Shown: positions 17,997 through 27,529, numbered from the stretch's first letter. The stretch is 64,000 bases of DNA from Halobacteriales archaeon QS_4_69_34 (GCA_003021045.1 PXRN01000018.1:27399-91398), one strand, 5' to 3'. Numbers and translations are program-made. The notes: a model not told the origin generated them from the sequence alone.

Positions 17997-18655
17997 CGCT
18001 CCCCGCCGTCGAGGGCGTCGGCGACGATCACGGCGGGATCGACGCCCTCGAGGGCGGCTCGCCGGCGGAGCGCCGCGTAGGTGTCGGTCGGCAGCGCGAG
18101 GGTGATCTCGCCGGGGGTGATGTCCTCCCTGGCGAGCGCGCGCTCGATCGGCGTGCCCTCGTTGACCGCGCTGGCGATCGCGCGCACCTCCCGGACGGTG
18201 AGGTCGCCGTCGAGGGTCGCCCACGCGAGCAGCAGGCGCGCCCGGCCCTGCACGCGGGCGATGTGCTTGGCGGCGGTCGGGGCGACCTCCCCGGTGGCGA
18301 CGTGGCGGCGAACCGACTGGGGGAGGTCGTGGACGCGCGCCCACTTCCGGATGAAGGAGACGGTCGCCGGGCCGCCCGCGCGCTCGGCGGCGGCCTTATA
18401 CGAGCCCTCGCCGCGAACGAGCGCGGCACAGGCGGCCGCGCCCCGGAGCATGTAGACGTTGTCGGCATCGGCGGCGACGTCGTCGGCGAACGCGCGCACG
18501 ACCTCGGCGGCCGCCGCGAGGCTCTCGGGATCGTCGGGGTCGAACTGGACCGCCTTCGCGGCCCGCTCGCCGGTCAGCTGGGGGTCGCCCCGGACGACCG
18601 GCCGGCCGACGGGCGACTCGCGCTCGGCTCCCGGCTCGTCCCCCTCGGCGGTCAT
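17993..18655 (-). CDS. Conserved haloarchaeal DNA-binding-like protein (ParB-like HTH plus ribbon-helix-helix-like end)
   Basis: A 220-residue protein I do not recognise by name. The middle (about residues 95-165: YKAAAERAGGPATVSFIRKW, LPQSVRRHVATGEVAPTAAKHIARV) resembles the helix-turn-helix part of ParB/KorB proteins, with the L-P-x-V-x-x-x-V-x-x-G-E-(L/V) pattern. The C-terminus (ITLALPTDTYAALRRRAALE) looks like a ribbon-helix-helix or CopG-type strand-helix. No N-terminal ParB nuclease motif is visible. Start ATG at 18655 is backed by a minus-strand TATA box GTGTTTTTACC at 18677-18687. It converges on the M20 gene with a shared CTAG stop. Confidence 0.65.
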   Translation of the reverse strand: MTAEGDEPGAERESPVGRPVVRGDPQLTGERAAKAVQFDPDDPESLAAAAEVVRAFADDVAADADNVYMLRGAAACAALVRGEGSYKAAAERAGGPATVSFIRKWARVHDLPQSVRRHVATGEVAPTAAKHIARVQGRARLLLAWATLDGDLTVREVRAIASAVNEGTPIERALAREDITPGEITLALPTDTYAALRRRAALEGVDPAVIVADALDGGER

Positions 18656-18693
18656 GGCGGCCGTCCGGCGGCCACAGGTAAAAACACCTCGCG

Positions 18694-18718
18694 GCTCGTG
18701 TGCCGTCAGCACACGAGC
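18694..18718. promoter_or_regulatory. 10-base-arm hairpin/operator between two minus-strand genes
   Basis: GCTCGTGTGC (18694-18703) and GCACACGAGC (18709-18718) with a 5-base loop. It begins 4 bases past the stop of the 67-residue gene and lies just upstream of the TATA box of the HTH gene at 18655. It could terminate the upstream transcript or be a dyad operator for the HTH protein itself. Confidence 0.5.
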
Positions 18719-18721
18719 GGG

Positions 18722-18925
18722 TCAGTCCGCGCTCGACTCGCGCCGCTCGGAGACCTGCTCCCAGATCTCGGTGCAGCCACAGCCGTCGTCGACGTCGTCG
18801 AGCCACGCCTCCTCGGGGTCGCGCTCGTCGTCCTCCGGGGTCCGGGCCCCTTCGGCCGTCTCCCGGTCGTCGGCGTCCCGTGGCTCGCGCTCGACGGTCT
18901 CGGCGTCGGCCTCGCTACCGCTCAT
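18722..18925 (-). CDS. Small acidic protein with a CGC motif
   Basis: A 67-residue, strongly acidic protein (MSGSEADAETVEREPRD at the start). The only ordered-looking part is the C-terminal segment EEAWLDDVDDGCGCTEIWE, with a Cys-Gly-Cys pair. Function unknown. ATG 18925 was chosen because upstream extension becomes Arg/Gly-rich. It lies upstream of, and on the same strand as, the HTH gene, separated by a hairpin. Confidence 0.6.
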   Translation of the reverse strand: MSGSEADAETVEREPRDADDRETAEGARTPEDDERDPEEAWLDDVDDGCGCTEIWEQVSERRESSAD

Positions 18926-19234
18926 CGGGCCGCCCCCGGACGCGTGCTGGTTCGGGTCCCGTCGACCGACGCGTGCAGCGACGTGCCGTCGTCGTGGATC
19001 ATCGAATCCGCCTACGCGCGGGACCCGGATAAACGCGCGCCCACCCGTAAGCCCTACCCGCACTCCCGCCTTCCGGCAACGACTGCCTCGAACTTCGACG
19101 CCGGATCGCGGGTCAATCGCCGCGCCGTCGAGTGGTTTTTCGCTCGCCGAGGCGTCATGGCGTCCGGGCCGGCGGCGTCGACCGCCCCGCCGGCCCGCCG
19201 ACGGACTCAGGTGGGTCGCGCCCCTTGGATACCT
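18926..19234. other. Divergent gap
   Basis: 309 bases without a supported gene. On the plus strand GTGGTTTTTCGC (about 19131-19142) is a TATA candidate for the following small gene and could instead support an upstream ATG at 19157. Confidence 0.45.
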
Positions 19235-19561
19235 GTGGCGATCTCGGTACACCAGCTCGACGACGGAGCGTGGATCAGCGTCGACGACGCGCGACGGGTG
19301 AGCGTCGGCGAACTCCGGCGGCTCGCGCGCCACGACTTCTGTGGGTGTGCCCTGGCCGACGTGCTCGTCGAGGGGTTCGTCGAGGTCGGCGTCGATCCGC
19401 CCGATATCGAGGCCCGGGTCGCCGGTCAGTGCATCGCGTGTGGCGAGAGCGGCGTCACCGATTGGCTCGCGGTGGGGCGGTGGCTCGACGGCGAGTTCTA
19501 CCCCGTTGCCCCCGAGAGCGTCCACCTCCTCCGCCGGAGCGACGGTTCGCCGACGGGGTGA
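19235..19561 (+). CDS. Small conserved protein with two CxxC-like knuckles
   Basis: A 108-residue protein of unknown function. Cysteines occur as FCGCAL (about residue 37) and CIACGE (about residue 70), which together could bind one zinc or an Fe-S cluster. The surrounding sequence (HQLDDGAWISVDDARRVSVG, GVTDWLAVGRWLDGEFYPV) has normal coding character. The start is uncertain: GTG 19235 begins where coding-like sequence begins, while ATG 19157 would add 26 Ala/Pro/Arg-rich residues. It precedes the nitrite/sulfite reductase by 124 bases, which has its own promoter. Confidence 0.6.
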   Translation: MAISVHQLDDGAWISVDDARRVSVGELRRLARHDFCGCALADVLVEGFVEVGVDPPDIEARVAGQCIACGESGVTDWLAVGRWLDGEFYPVAPESVHLLRRSDGSPTG

Positions 19562-19655
19562 GCGGCGAGCCCGGCCGGACGATCCCCGGTCGCACAGTAC
19601 CGGAAACACTGTCCCTATTCACCGAGACGCGGGGAGGATTGACGCCACGAACGGG

Positions 19656-19662
19656 GGTTTAG
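19656..19662 (+). promoter_or_regulatory. TATA-type box of the nitrite/sulfite reductase gene
   Basis: GTTTAGG centred 27 bases before ATG 19686, indicating a leaderless transcript. Confidence 0.5.
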
Positions 19663-19685
19663 GCGTCGGGACCGTTTCAGCCACC

Positions 19686-21461
19686 ATGCCAAGCAAGGTC
19701 GAGGGCTGGAAGGACGAGGTCTACGGGGCCGAGATCCGCGAGCGCCTCTTCGAGTTCGCCGAGGAGGGCTGGGAGTCGATCCCCGAGGACGAACACGACG
19801 CGTGGTTCGAGCGCTTCAAGTGGTGGGGGCTGTACCACCAGCGCGACGGTCAGGAGTCCTACTTCATGATGCGGATCGGCACGCCCAACGGCGTCCTGAA
19901 GCCGGGCCAGCTCCGCACGGTGGCGGAGGTCGCCGACGAGTACGCCCGCGGGCCCGTCGACAACCCCGAGTTCGGCGGCGCGTACTGTGACTGGACGACC
20001 CGCCAGTCGATCCAGCTCCACTGGATCCGCATCGAGGACGTGCCCGACATCTTCGAGAAGCTGGAGTCGGCGGGCCTCTCGACCATCCAGGCCTGTGGCG
20101 ATTCCTGGCGCAACATCGTCGGCTGTCCGGTCGCCGGCAAGGACACCCACGAGTACGTCGACGCGTGGCCCGTAGCGGAGGAGCTCCACGAGGAGTTCAA
20201 GGGCAACGAGCTCTACGAGAACCTCCCCCGGAAGTGGAAGGTCTCGGTCACGGGGTGTGACGAGGGCTGCGGGCAGGGCGATATCAACGACCTCGCGTTC
20301 GAGCCCGCGAGAAAGGAGCTCGACGGCGAGCAGGTGCGCGGGTTCAACGTCCGCGTCGGCGGCGGCCTCTCGCGCAAGGAGCCCCGCTTCGCCAAGGACA
20401 TCGACGTGTTCTGCCGGCCCGAGAACGCCACGGACGTGTCGGCGGGCATCTCCGCGCTCTTCCGGGACCACGGCGACCGCGACAACCGCTTCAACGCCCG
20501 CATCAAGTTCCTGATGGACGAGTGGGGTCCCGAGAAGTTCAGAGCGGTCCTCCAGGAGGAGTACATGGACTACGAGCTCCCGACCGCGGGCGAGGACCTG
20601 CGCGAGGACTACACCTACAACGCTGGCACGCAGGGCGAACACGGCGACCACGTCGGCGTCCACGCCCAGCCCGACGGGAACTACTACATCGGGCTCGACG
20701 TGCTCGTCGGGCGGATGGGCGTCGAGGACGTCTACGAGCTCGCCGACCTCGCCGAGGAGTACGGCTCCGGGGAGGTACGGCTGACCCAGCGCCAGAACGC
20801 CATCGTCACCGACGTCCCCGAGGAGAGCCTGGACGCCCTCCTCGACGAGCCCCTGCTGGAGGACTACTCGCCGGACCCACACCCGTTCATGCGCGGGTCG
20901 ATCGCGTGCACGGGCACGGAGTTCTGCTCGCTGTCGATCGTCGAGACGAAAAACCGGCAGGTCCGGTACGCGCGCTGGCTCAAGGACAACGTCGAGCTTC
21001 CGGCGGGCGTCGAGGACTTCCACGTCCACCTCTCGGGGTGTACCGCGTCGTGTGCCCAACCCCAGATCGCCGACGTGTCGCTGCGGGGCATGAAGACCAG
21101 AAAGGACGGCGAGCCCGTGGAGGCGTTCGACATCGGGCTCGGGGGCGGGCTCGGCGAGGACCCCCACTTCGCCGACTGGATCGCCATGCGCGTCGCCGCC
21201 GACGAGGTGCCCGGCTACATCGCGAACGTGCTCGCGGCGTTCGAAGACGAGCGCGAGGGCGAGGAGAGCTTCCGGGAGTTCGTCGCCGCGCGCGACGAGG
21301 AGGCCCTGGAGAACCTCGCCGAACCCGCGGAGACCGACTACGAGGACCCGTTCATGCACAACACGAAGATGACGTGGTACCCCTACGCCGACGAGGACGG
21401 CATGGACGCGAAGCCGACGCCCGCGCGCGCGGACGGCAGCCGGATCCCGGCCGACGACTGA
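19686..21461 (+). CDS. Ferredoxin-dependent nitrite/sulfite reductase (NirA/SirA family)
   Basis: A 591-residue siroheme enzyme making a six-electron reduction of nitrite to ammonia or sulfite to sulfide. It shows the duplicated ferredoxin-like/siroheme half-domains (QRDGQESYFMMRIGTPNG near the N-terminus). The four [4Fe-4S]-siroheme cysteines are C408, C414, C452 and C456 (ACTGTEFC and SGCTASC). The N-terminal half keeps the parallel TGCDEGCGQGDIND. The sequence style is that of haloarchaeal assimilatory nitrite reductase NasD, but no nitrate reductase or transporter lies nearby, so sulfite reductase cannot be excluded. ATG 19686 is supported by its promoter box. Confidence 0.92.
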   Translation: MPSKVEGWKDEVYGAEIRERLFEFAEEGWESIPEDEHDAWFERFKWWGLYHQRDGQESYFMMRIGTPNGVLKPGQLRTVAEVADEYARGPVDNPEFGGAYCDWTTRQSIQLHWIRIEDVPDIFEKLESAGLSTIQACGDSWRNIVGCPVAGKDTHEYVDAWPVAEELHEEFKGNELYENLPRKWKVSVTGCDEGCGQGDINDLAFEPARKELDGEQVRGFNVRVGGGLSRKEPRFAKDIDVFCRPENATDVSAGISALFRDHGDRDNRFNARIKFLMDEWGPEKFRAVLQEEYMDYELPTAGEDLREDYTYNAGTQGEHGDHVGVHAQPDGNYYIGLDVLVGRMGVEDVYELADLAEEYGSGEVRLTQRQNAIVTDVPEESLDALLDEPLLEDYSPDPHPFMRGSIACTGTEFCSLSIVETKNRQVRYARWLKDNVELPAGVEDFHVHLSGCTASCAQPQIADVSLRGMKTRKDGEPVEAFDIGLGGGLGEDPHFADWIAMRVAADEVPGYIANVLAAFEDEREGEESFREFVAARDEEALENLAEPAETDYEDPFMHNTKMTWYPYADEDGMDAKPTPARADGSRIPADD

Positions 21462-21536
21462 ACCGCGACCGACGGCTGCGCCGAAGCGGACCGATCGCGG
21501 CACTCGGACGCCGCCGCGTTCGACCGCCGACGCCGT

Positions 21537-21544
21537 GGATTAAG
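21537..21544 (+). promoter_or_regulatory. TATA-type box of the 94-residue gene
   Basis: GGATTAAG, centred 27 bases upstream of ATG 21568. Confidence 0.5.
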
Positions 21545-21567
21545 TTCCCGGACGCCCAACCGAGGGC

Positions 21568-21852
21568 ATGAGCGATCGCATCCTGAAAGTCAACGCCTAC
21601 ACGACGCTGGACCTGCTCGACGCACGAGCGGAAGGGCACGACTTCGAGGAGGAGGCCCTCGCCGTGCTCAACGTCACCTCGCCCCGGAAGAACCCCGACC
21701 ACGTCGAACTCCAGCTCGAACTCGACAACACGCAACTGGAACGGCTGCCCGCCCACGCCGAGGAGGTGACGCTCACCCCCGAGCAGGCACGCACCGTCGC
21801 GGCGGCGCTCGAGGAAAACGCCGAGCAGGTCGAGGCCGCACAGGGAGAGTGA
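21568..21852 (+). CDS. Small conserved haloarchaeal protein (possibly DUF6360)
   Basis: A 94-residue soluble protein, MSDRILKVNAYTTLDLLDAR at the start, with alternating beta strands (VLNVTSPRKNPDHVELQLEL) and a C-terminal helix (TLTPEQARTVAAALEENAEQ). I believe this is the family called DUF6360, but that name is from memory. No catalytic motif is visible. Start supported by a box at 21537. A T-rich stretch at 21902-21908 lies shortly after the gene. Confidence 0.7.
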   Translation: MSDRILKVNAYTTLDLLDARAEGHDFEEEALAVLNVTSPRKNPDHVELQLELDNTQLERLPAHAEEVTLTPEQARTVAAALEENAEQVEAAQGE

Positions 21853-21901
21853 CCGGCTGGCGGCCGCCCCAGGGCCACCCGCTGGCGACCGACCGTCCCG
21901 C

Positions 21902-21908
21902 TTTTTTT
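21902..21908 (+). terminator. T-run terminator
   Basis: A run of seven T after GC-rich sequence, 50 bases past the stop at 21852; poly-T is the usual archaeal termination signal. Confidence 0.5.
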
Positions 21909-22060
21909 AGCAGCCACCACCGACCCGAGAGGAGTCGTGTCAATACACGGCCACGTCCGCCGTATTCCGCGCCGCCCGTCCGGTTCGACGGGCGAGAGCG
22001 GGATATCGACCCGGCTTCGAATTTCGAAACTCGGCTACGCATCTCGCACTTTATCGCCGG

Positions 22061-22067
22061 GCTTATT
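22061..22067 (+). promoter_or_regulatory. TATA-type box of carB
   Basis: GCTTATTA region, centred 27 bases before ATG 22092; a second AT-rich box CTTTATC lies at 22049-22055. The first favours 22092 over the alternative ATG at 22071. Confidence 0.5.
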
Positions 22068-22091
22068 ACGATGTACGGACCACCTCGGGCA

Positions 22092-25000
22092 ATGACCGAC
22101 GAGGCTAGAACTATTCTGCTGATCGGCAGCGGCCCCATACAGATCGGCCAGGCGGCGGAGTTCGACTACTCCGGCGCGCAGGCCTGTCGCGCGCTCGCCG
22201 AGGAGGGCGCGCGAGTCGTCCTCGTCAACTCCAACCCCGCGACGATCATGACCGACCCCGAGATGGCCGACGCGGTGTACGTCGAGCCGATCACCACCGA
22301 GGCCATCGCCGAGGTCGTCGCACGGGAGGAGCCCGACGGGGTGATCGCCGGTCTCGGCGGGCAGACGGGGCTGAACGTCACCGCCGAGCTCGCCGAGGAG
22401 GGCGTCTTAGAGGAGCACGACGTCGAGATCATGGGCACGCCCTTGGAGACCATCTACGCGACCGAGGACCGCGAGCAGTTCCGCCGGCGGATGGAGGCGA
22501 TCGGCCAGCCGGTGCCCCGCTCGACCACCATCGCGCTCGATCCGGACGAATCGGCGACGGAGCTCGACGGGCCGGCCCTCCGCGAGCGCGTGGAGGCCGC
22601 CGTCGAAGCGGTCGGCGGGCTGCCGGTGATCGCCCGGACGACCTACACCCTCGGGGGCTCGGGATCGGGCATCGTCGGCGAGATGGACGAACTGACCGAG
22701 CGCGTCCGCAAGGGCCTGCGCCTCTCCCGGAACGGAGAAGTCCTGATCACGGAGTCCATCTCGGGGTGGGTCGAACTGGAGTACGAGGTGATGCGTGACG
22801 CCGCCGATTCCTGCATCATCATCTGTAACATGGAGAATCTCGACCCGATGGGCATCCACACCGGGGAGTCCGTGGTGGTGACCCCCTCGCAGGTGATCCC
22901 CGACCGCGGTCACCAGGCGATGCGCGACGCCGCGCTCTCGGTGATCCGCGATCTGGGCATCCAAGGCGGGTGCAACATCCAGTTCGCGTGGCGCGACGAC
23001 GGCTCCCCGGGCGGGGAGTACCGGGTCGTGGAGGTTAACCCCAGGGTGTCGCGGTCGTCGGCGCTGGCCTCGAAGGCGACCGGCTATCCCATCGCGCGCG
23101 TGACCGCGAAGGTCGCCCTCGGAAAGCGGCTCCACGAAATCGACAACGAGATCACCGGCGAGACGACGGCGGCGTTCGAGCCCGCCATCGACTACGTCGT
23201 CACCAAGATACCACGGTGGCCCAACCGGAAGTTCCGGGACGTCGAGTTCGAACTCGGGACGGCGATGAAAAGCACCGGCGAGGCGATGGCGATCGGGCGC
23301 ACCTTCAAGGAGTCGCTCCTGAAAGCGCTGCGCTCGACGGAGTACGAGCCGGCGGTCGAGTGGAGCGCGGTGAGCGACGCGACGCTCGAAGCCGAGTACC
23401 TCGACCGGGCGACGCCCGACCGGCCCTACGCGATGTTCGAGGCGCTCGGGCGGGGGTACTCGGTCGAGCGGGTCGCCGAGCTGACGGGCATCGAGTCGTG
23501 GTACGTCGAGCGCTACCGGCGGATCGCCGACGCCGCGAAAGCGGCCGCCGCGGGCGAGGTCGCCCCGGCTGCGACGGCGGGTTTCACCAACCACGAGGTC
23601 GCGGCGCTCGCCGGTGGGGAGTTCACCGACACCCACGCCTCGTGGCTCCCGGCCGGGGGCGACGGCGAGCCGTCGAACGGTGGTGAGGCGACGAGCGACG
23701 GGTGGAACGGCGGTGACGACGAGTCGCCGGGCGAGGGCGCCGAGGCGACGCTCCCCGACGGCGCGGGCCCGACGGCCGAGAGCGTCGAGGCGACCGTCCC
23801 CGGTCGGACCTACAAGCAGGTCGACACCTGTGCAGGCGAGTTCGCCGCCTCGACGCCCTACTACTACTCCGCGCGCAAGCCCGCGTCCGCCGGTGGACCC
23901 TTCGAGGGCGACGCCGCGGCGGGCGAACTCGTCGTCGATCGGGACGTCGAGAACGTCGTCGTGGTAGGCGGCGGCCCGATCCGCATCGGCCAGGGCGTCG
24001 AGTTCGACTACTGTGCCGTCCACGCGGTGCGCGCCCTGCGCGAGCTGGGCGTCGAGGCCCACGTCGTGAACAACAATCCCGAGACCGTCTCGACGGACTA
24101 CGACACCTCGGACGGACTGTTCTTCGACCCGATCACCGCCGAGGAGGTCGCCGACACGATCGAGGCCACCGGCGCGGACGGGGCGATGATCCAGTTCGGC
24201 GGCCAGACCTCGGTCGACGTCGGTCGCCCGCTGGAGGCCGAGATCCACAGGAGAGGGCTCGACTGCGAGGTGATGGGCACCGCCGTCGAGGCGATGGACC
24301 TCGCGGAGGACCGGGATCGGTTCAACCGCCTCATGGACGAGCTGGGGATCGCCCAACCGGAGGGAGGGACGGCCACGAGCGCGGCCGAAGCGCTCGATCT
24401 GGCCCACGAAATCGGCTACCCGGTGCTCGTTCGGCCCTCCTACGTGCTCGGCGGGCGTGCGATGGAGGTCGTCGGGAGCGACGCCGAGCTCCGGGAGTAC
24501 GTCGGCGAGGCGGTCCGGGTCTCGCCCGAGAAACCGATCCTCGTCGACGAGTTTCTCGCTGATGCCGTGGAGCTCGACGTGGACGCCGTCGCCGACGGCG
24601 AGGACATCCTCGTCGGCGGCGTGATGGAGCACATCGAGTCCGCGGGCGTCCACTCGGGCGACTCGGCGTGTGCGATCCCGCCGCGCTCGCTCTCGCCGGC
24701 GACGCTGGGGCGGGTACGCGAGGTGGTCGAGGAGATCGCCGGCGCGCTCGGGACGGTGGGGCTGTTGAACGTCCAGCTCGCGGTCGTGGAGAGCGAGGCG
24801 GGCAGTGGCGCGGCGAGCGACGACGCCGCGAGCGAGGTTCACGTACTGGAGGCGAACCCGCGCTCCTCCCGGACGGTGCCGTTCGTCTCGAAGGCCACCG
24901 GCGTTCCGATCGCAAAGCTCGCCGCACAGGTGATGGCCGGGGCGTCGCTCGCCGACCTCGACGCTACAGAGCAGGTCCCCGAGGCGACGAGCGTCAAGGA

Positions 25001-25481
25001 GGTGGTGCTGCCCTTCGATCGCCTGCCCGGTAGCGACCCGCGCCTCGGTCCGGAGATGAAGAGTACGGGCGAGGTGATGGGCACCGCCGACTCGTTCGGG
25101 AAGGCCTACTGGAAGGCCCAAACCGCGACGGGCAAGCCGATCCCCACGGCAGGGACGGCCGCGATCGACCTCTCGGCCCCCGAGTTCCCCGACCCCGAGA
25201 GCGAGCGCGGGAGGGAGCTCGTCGAGGGGTTCGAAGAGCGGTTCGAGCTTCGGTCGTTCGGCGACGAGGGTCTCCGGGACGCGCTCCGTGCGGGGGAGAT
25301 CGACCTCGTGATCTCCCGGGACCGACCCGCGCTAGCGGTGGCGGTCGAGGAGGGAGTGACCTACTTCTCGACGTCGGCGAGCGCGCGGGCGGCCCTCGAA
25401 GCGCTCGACGCACGCGGGGAGGATTCGGCCGTCGAGGCGATCGACCGGCGGCCGACGACGTGCCGGCGCTGGGGTGGCTGA
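22092..25481 (+). CDS. carB: Carbamoyl-phosphate synthase large subunit
   Basis: A 1129-residue enzyme making carbamoyl phosphate from bicarbonate, ammonia (from glutamine through CarA) and two ATP, for pyrimidines and arginine. Two homologous ATP-grasp halves are clear: LLIGSGPIQIGQAAEFDYSG at the start of the first, VVVGGGPIRIGQGVEFDYC at the start of the second, plus EVNPRVSRSSALASKATGYP and EANPRSSRTVPFVSKATG. The C-terminal MGS-like regulatory domain (from about residue 1025) is present. Two low-complexity Gly/Glu/Ala insertions lie at about 519-570, between the halves, and near 900-915. carA is not in the window. Start ATG 22092 is favoured by promoter spacing and by the normal N-terminus. 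Confidence 0.97.
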   Translation: MTDEARTILLIGSGPIQIGQAAEFDYSGAQACRALAEEGARVVLVNSNPATIMTDPEMADAVYVEPITTEAIAEVVAREEPDGVIAGLGGQTGLNVTAELAEEGVLEEHDVEIMGTPLETIYATEDREQFRRRMEAIGQPVPRSTTIALDPDESATELDGPALRERVEAAVEAVGGLPVIARTTYTLGGSGSGIVGEMDELTERVRKGLRLSRNGEVLITESISGWVELEYEVMRDAADSCIIICNMENLDPMGIHTGESVVVTPSQVIPDRGHQAMRDAALSVIRDLGIQGGCNIQFAWRDDGSPGGEYRVVEVNPRVSRSSALASKATGYPIARVTAKVALGKRLHEIDNEITGETTAAFEPAIDYVVTKIPRWPNRKFRDVEFELGTAMKSTGEAMAIGRTFKESLLKALRSTEYEPAVEWSAVSDATLEAEYLDRATPDRPYAMFEALGRGYSVERVAELTGIESWYVERYRRIADAAKAAAAGEVAPAATAGFTNHEVAALAGGEFTDTHASWLPAGGDGEPSNGGEATSDGWNGGDDESPGEGAEATLPDGAGPTAESVEATVPGRTYKQVDTCAGEFAASTPYYYSARKPASAGGPFEGDAAAGELVVDRDVENVVVVGGGPIRIGQGVEFDYCAVHAVRALRELGVEAHVVNNNPETVSTDYDTSDGLFFDPITAEEVADTIEATGADGAMIQFGGQTSVDVGRPLEAEIHRRGLDCEVMGTAVEAMDLAEDRDRFNRLMDELGIAQPEGGTATSAAEALDLAHEIGYPVLVRPSYVLGGRAMEVVGSDAELREYVGEAVRVSPEKPILVDEFLADAVELDVDAVADGEDILVGGVMEHIESAGVHSGDSACAIPPRSLSPATLGRVREVVEEIAGALGTVGLLNVQLAVVESEAGSGAASDDAASEVHVLEANPRSSRTVPFVSKATGVPIAKLAAQVMAGASLADLDATEQVPEATSVKEVVLPFDRLPGSDPRLGPEMKSTGEVMGTADSFGKAYWKAQTATGKPIPTAGTAAIDLSAPEFPDPESERGRELVEGFEERFELRSFGDEGLRDALRAGEIDLVISRDRPALAVAVEEGVTYFSTSASARAALEALDARGEDSAVEAIDRRPTTCRRWGG

Positions 25482-25672
25482 GTTCGTCGAACCCGAGCGC
25501 ATCGACGGCAACGCCTCGTTCCCCGCGGATCGGCCTGAAAACGTGCATCCGATCTCGCTCGCTCGTCCGGGCCGCCGGCTCCCGGACGCGAAAACGTGAG
25601 AATCGGCCGCGACCCGGGCCGGGCCACCCACGGGCGAATCCGGAAAAAGCGGGACCACAATCCGCCGTTGGG

Positions 25673-27529
25673 TCACCCGGTAACGACCCCGGAAAGGGCC
25701 TCACCGACGACTCGTCCGGCCGGGAGCGCGAAGTCGCCCGCGTAGGAGAAGTGGCTCACCCCGGAAAGGACGAGGAAGACGAGCCCCGAGCCGGCAGCCA
25801 TCCCGAGACAAACCGCCCCCAGACGGTCGCAGTGCCGGTCGGTGGCGGTCACCACCACGGCCCAGCCGCCGACCGCGAGCGCCACAACGAGACCGAGCCA
25901 CGCGTGTACCTGTACCGCCTCGCCGAGCGTCGGCTCCGCGAGGGCGAGCCCGGCCAGCAGCAGCTGTCCCCCGAGGAGGCTGCTACCCGCGAACGTCCAC
26001 GCGAACGTCCGCGTGCAGGTCATCGCGTTCCGGATCGCCGGCACCCGTGTTACGACGTACAGCAGTACCGGAAACAGCGGGAGCAGATACCGTACCGTGA
26101 TCTGTGCGTGTAGCGGCAGTCGCGGTAGATAAAAAAGCGTCAACCCGAGCACGTACATGCCGGCCAGCGCGTCGGTCGTCCCAGCAGGACTCCGGAACCA
26201 CCGCTCGATAGTCGCTCGATCGGGCCGACGCACGGCCACGAGAGCGGGCAGCGCGAGCAGCGCACCGAGCACTGGGGCGGATTCGAGCAGCGCGAGGTTG
26301 ATGGCCTCGCCCCCGTCTCGGACTGCGACGCCCTCGACGTATCCACTCCGGACGAACGTCTCCACGAGCCGCCCCGGATGGCCGATGGCGACGGCGAACC
26401 CACGGGCGAACGTCGATCCGAGCCTCGTCACCGCCGCGACGGCCTGCGAGAGCACCGGCCCGCCGAACACACTGGGGGCGGAGCCGGGGGTGCTCACCAC
26501 CCCTCCCTCGTAGGACGGCAGTAGCATCGGCGACCTGATCGGGTTGCCCGCGATCAAGACGTTCGTCAGGAAGAACGGCACGAGCGAGAGCGCGAACACG
26601 GCCCCGACGGCGAGGAGCGTTCGCGGGTCGTTCGAACGCGCGGTCGGCAGATCGACGGCCGCGAGCGCGGCGAACAACACCAGCGCCTCCGGTGCCAAGA
26701 CCCACGCTGTCAGCCCGACCGGGACGTAGGCGAGCGCACGAAAGCGGAGCGCGCGCCGGGAGCCCGCGGCGTCCCGGCTCCGGAAGAGCGCGTAGAACGT
26801 ACACAGCGCGAGCAGCGCCACGAGGACGTGACGCTTGGGCAGCGACGCCCAGAAGCCGACGGGGGTGGCCAGCACGGCGAGCACTCCCGCCACCGTGCCG
26901 ACGCGCCGGTTGTGGAGGCGTGCGAGCAGCCGATAGAGAACGACGCCCACGAGCGCCGCCGCGACCATCGTGCTCGCCTGAAGTGCCGCGAGGGCGAACC
27001 ACCGCGGATCGAGCGGGGTGGCGACGGTGGCGTTCACGGCGAAGAAGGCGAGCGCCGCGGCGCTCCCGAGGAGGGCGAACGCGCGCCGGCGGCCAGCGAG
27101 TACCCCGACCTGTACGGAGAGCGCGAGCACGAGCAGACTGACGCCCCCGGCGAGGGCGATCCGCAGGTCGGTGACGGCGGCGACGGCCTCCAGCGTCCAG
27201 AGGAACGGCAACGTGAACACGACCTGCCCGTAGTTGCGGCCGTAAGCGCGGCCGTCGACGAGATGCATCCAGGGGGCGTCGAGTCCCGGCCCGTAGACGG
27301 CGCGCTCGACGAAGAGGTGGCCGTCGGCGACGGCGACGAGCGTGTTCGCCACCGTGTAGGTGTCGGTGATGAACACGCCGACGCGCCAGTAGAGGGGGAG
27401 AAAGCAGCACGCGCCGAGGAAGATCGCCGCGCCGACCCGGTCGCCGAAGACGGATCTCCCGAGACGGACGCCGATTTCGTGGACGCGCCCACCGAGGGGG
27501 CGAATCCGGGCCAGCGAGACGGTGCTCAC
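25673..27529 (-). CDS. Large polytopic membrane protein, GT-C glycosyltransferase-like
   Basis: A 618-residue protein with about 11-13 predicted membrane helices and no named family that I recognise. The first outside loop contains an Asp-rich/Tyr-rich segment (VFITDTYTVANTLVAVADGH, YGPGLDAPWMH, RAYGRNYGQVVF) positioned like the catalytic loop of GT-C oligosaccharide or mannosyl transferases, which use lipid-linked sugars. This is a topology-based guess. It overlaps the preceding 168-residue gene by ATGA (27526-27529), so the two are one operon. The minus-strand sequence GCTTTTTCC about 30 bases after the stop may terminate transcription. Confidence 0.65.
   Translation of the reverse strand: MSTVSLARIRPLGGRVHEIGVRLGRSVFGDRVGAAIFLGACCFLPLYWRVGVFITDTYTVANTLVAVADGHLFVERAVYGPGLDAPWMHLVDGRAYGRNYGQVVFTLPFLWTLEAVAAVTDLRIALAGGVSLLVLALSVQVGVLAGRRRAFALLGSAAALAFFAVNATVATPLDPRWFALAALQASTMVAAALVGVVLYRLLARLHNRRVGTVAGVLAVLATPVGFWASLPKRHVLVALLALCTFYALFRSRDAAGSRRALRFRALAYVPVGLTAWVLAPEALVLFAALAAVDLPTARSNDPRTLLAVGAVFALSLVPFFLTNVLIAGNPIRSPMLLPSYEGGVVSTPGSAPSVFGGPVLSQAVAAVTRLGSTFARGFAVAIGHPGRLVETFVRSGYVEGVAVRDGGEAINLALLESAPVLGALLALPALVAVRRPDRATIERWFRSPAGTTDALAGMYVLGLTLFYLPRLPLHAQITVRYLLPLFPVLLYVVTRVPAIRNAMTCTRTFAWTFAGSSLLGGQLLLAGLALAEPTLGEAVQVHAWLGLVVALAVGGWAVVVTATDRHCDRLGAVCLGMAAGSGLVFLVLSGVSHFSYAGDFALPAGRVVGEALSGVVTG

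Noticed and set aside
17489..19561. 690-codon frame joining the M20 region and the small Cys protein
   Set aside because: It crosses antisense sequence of the HTH gene; only the last 108 codons look like a protein.
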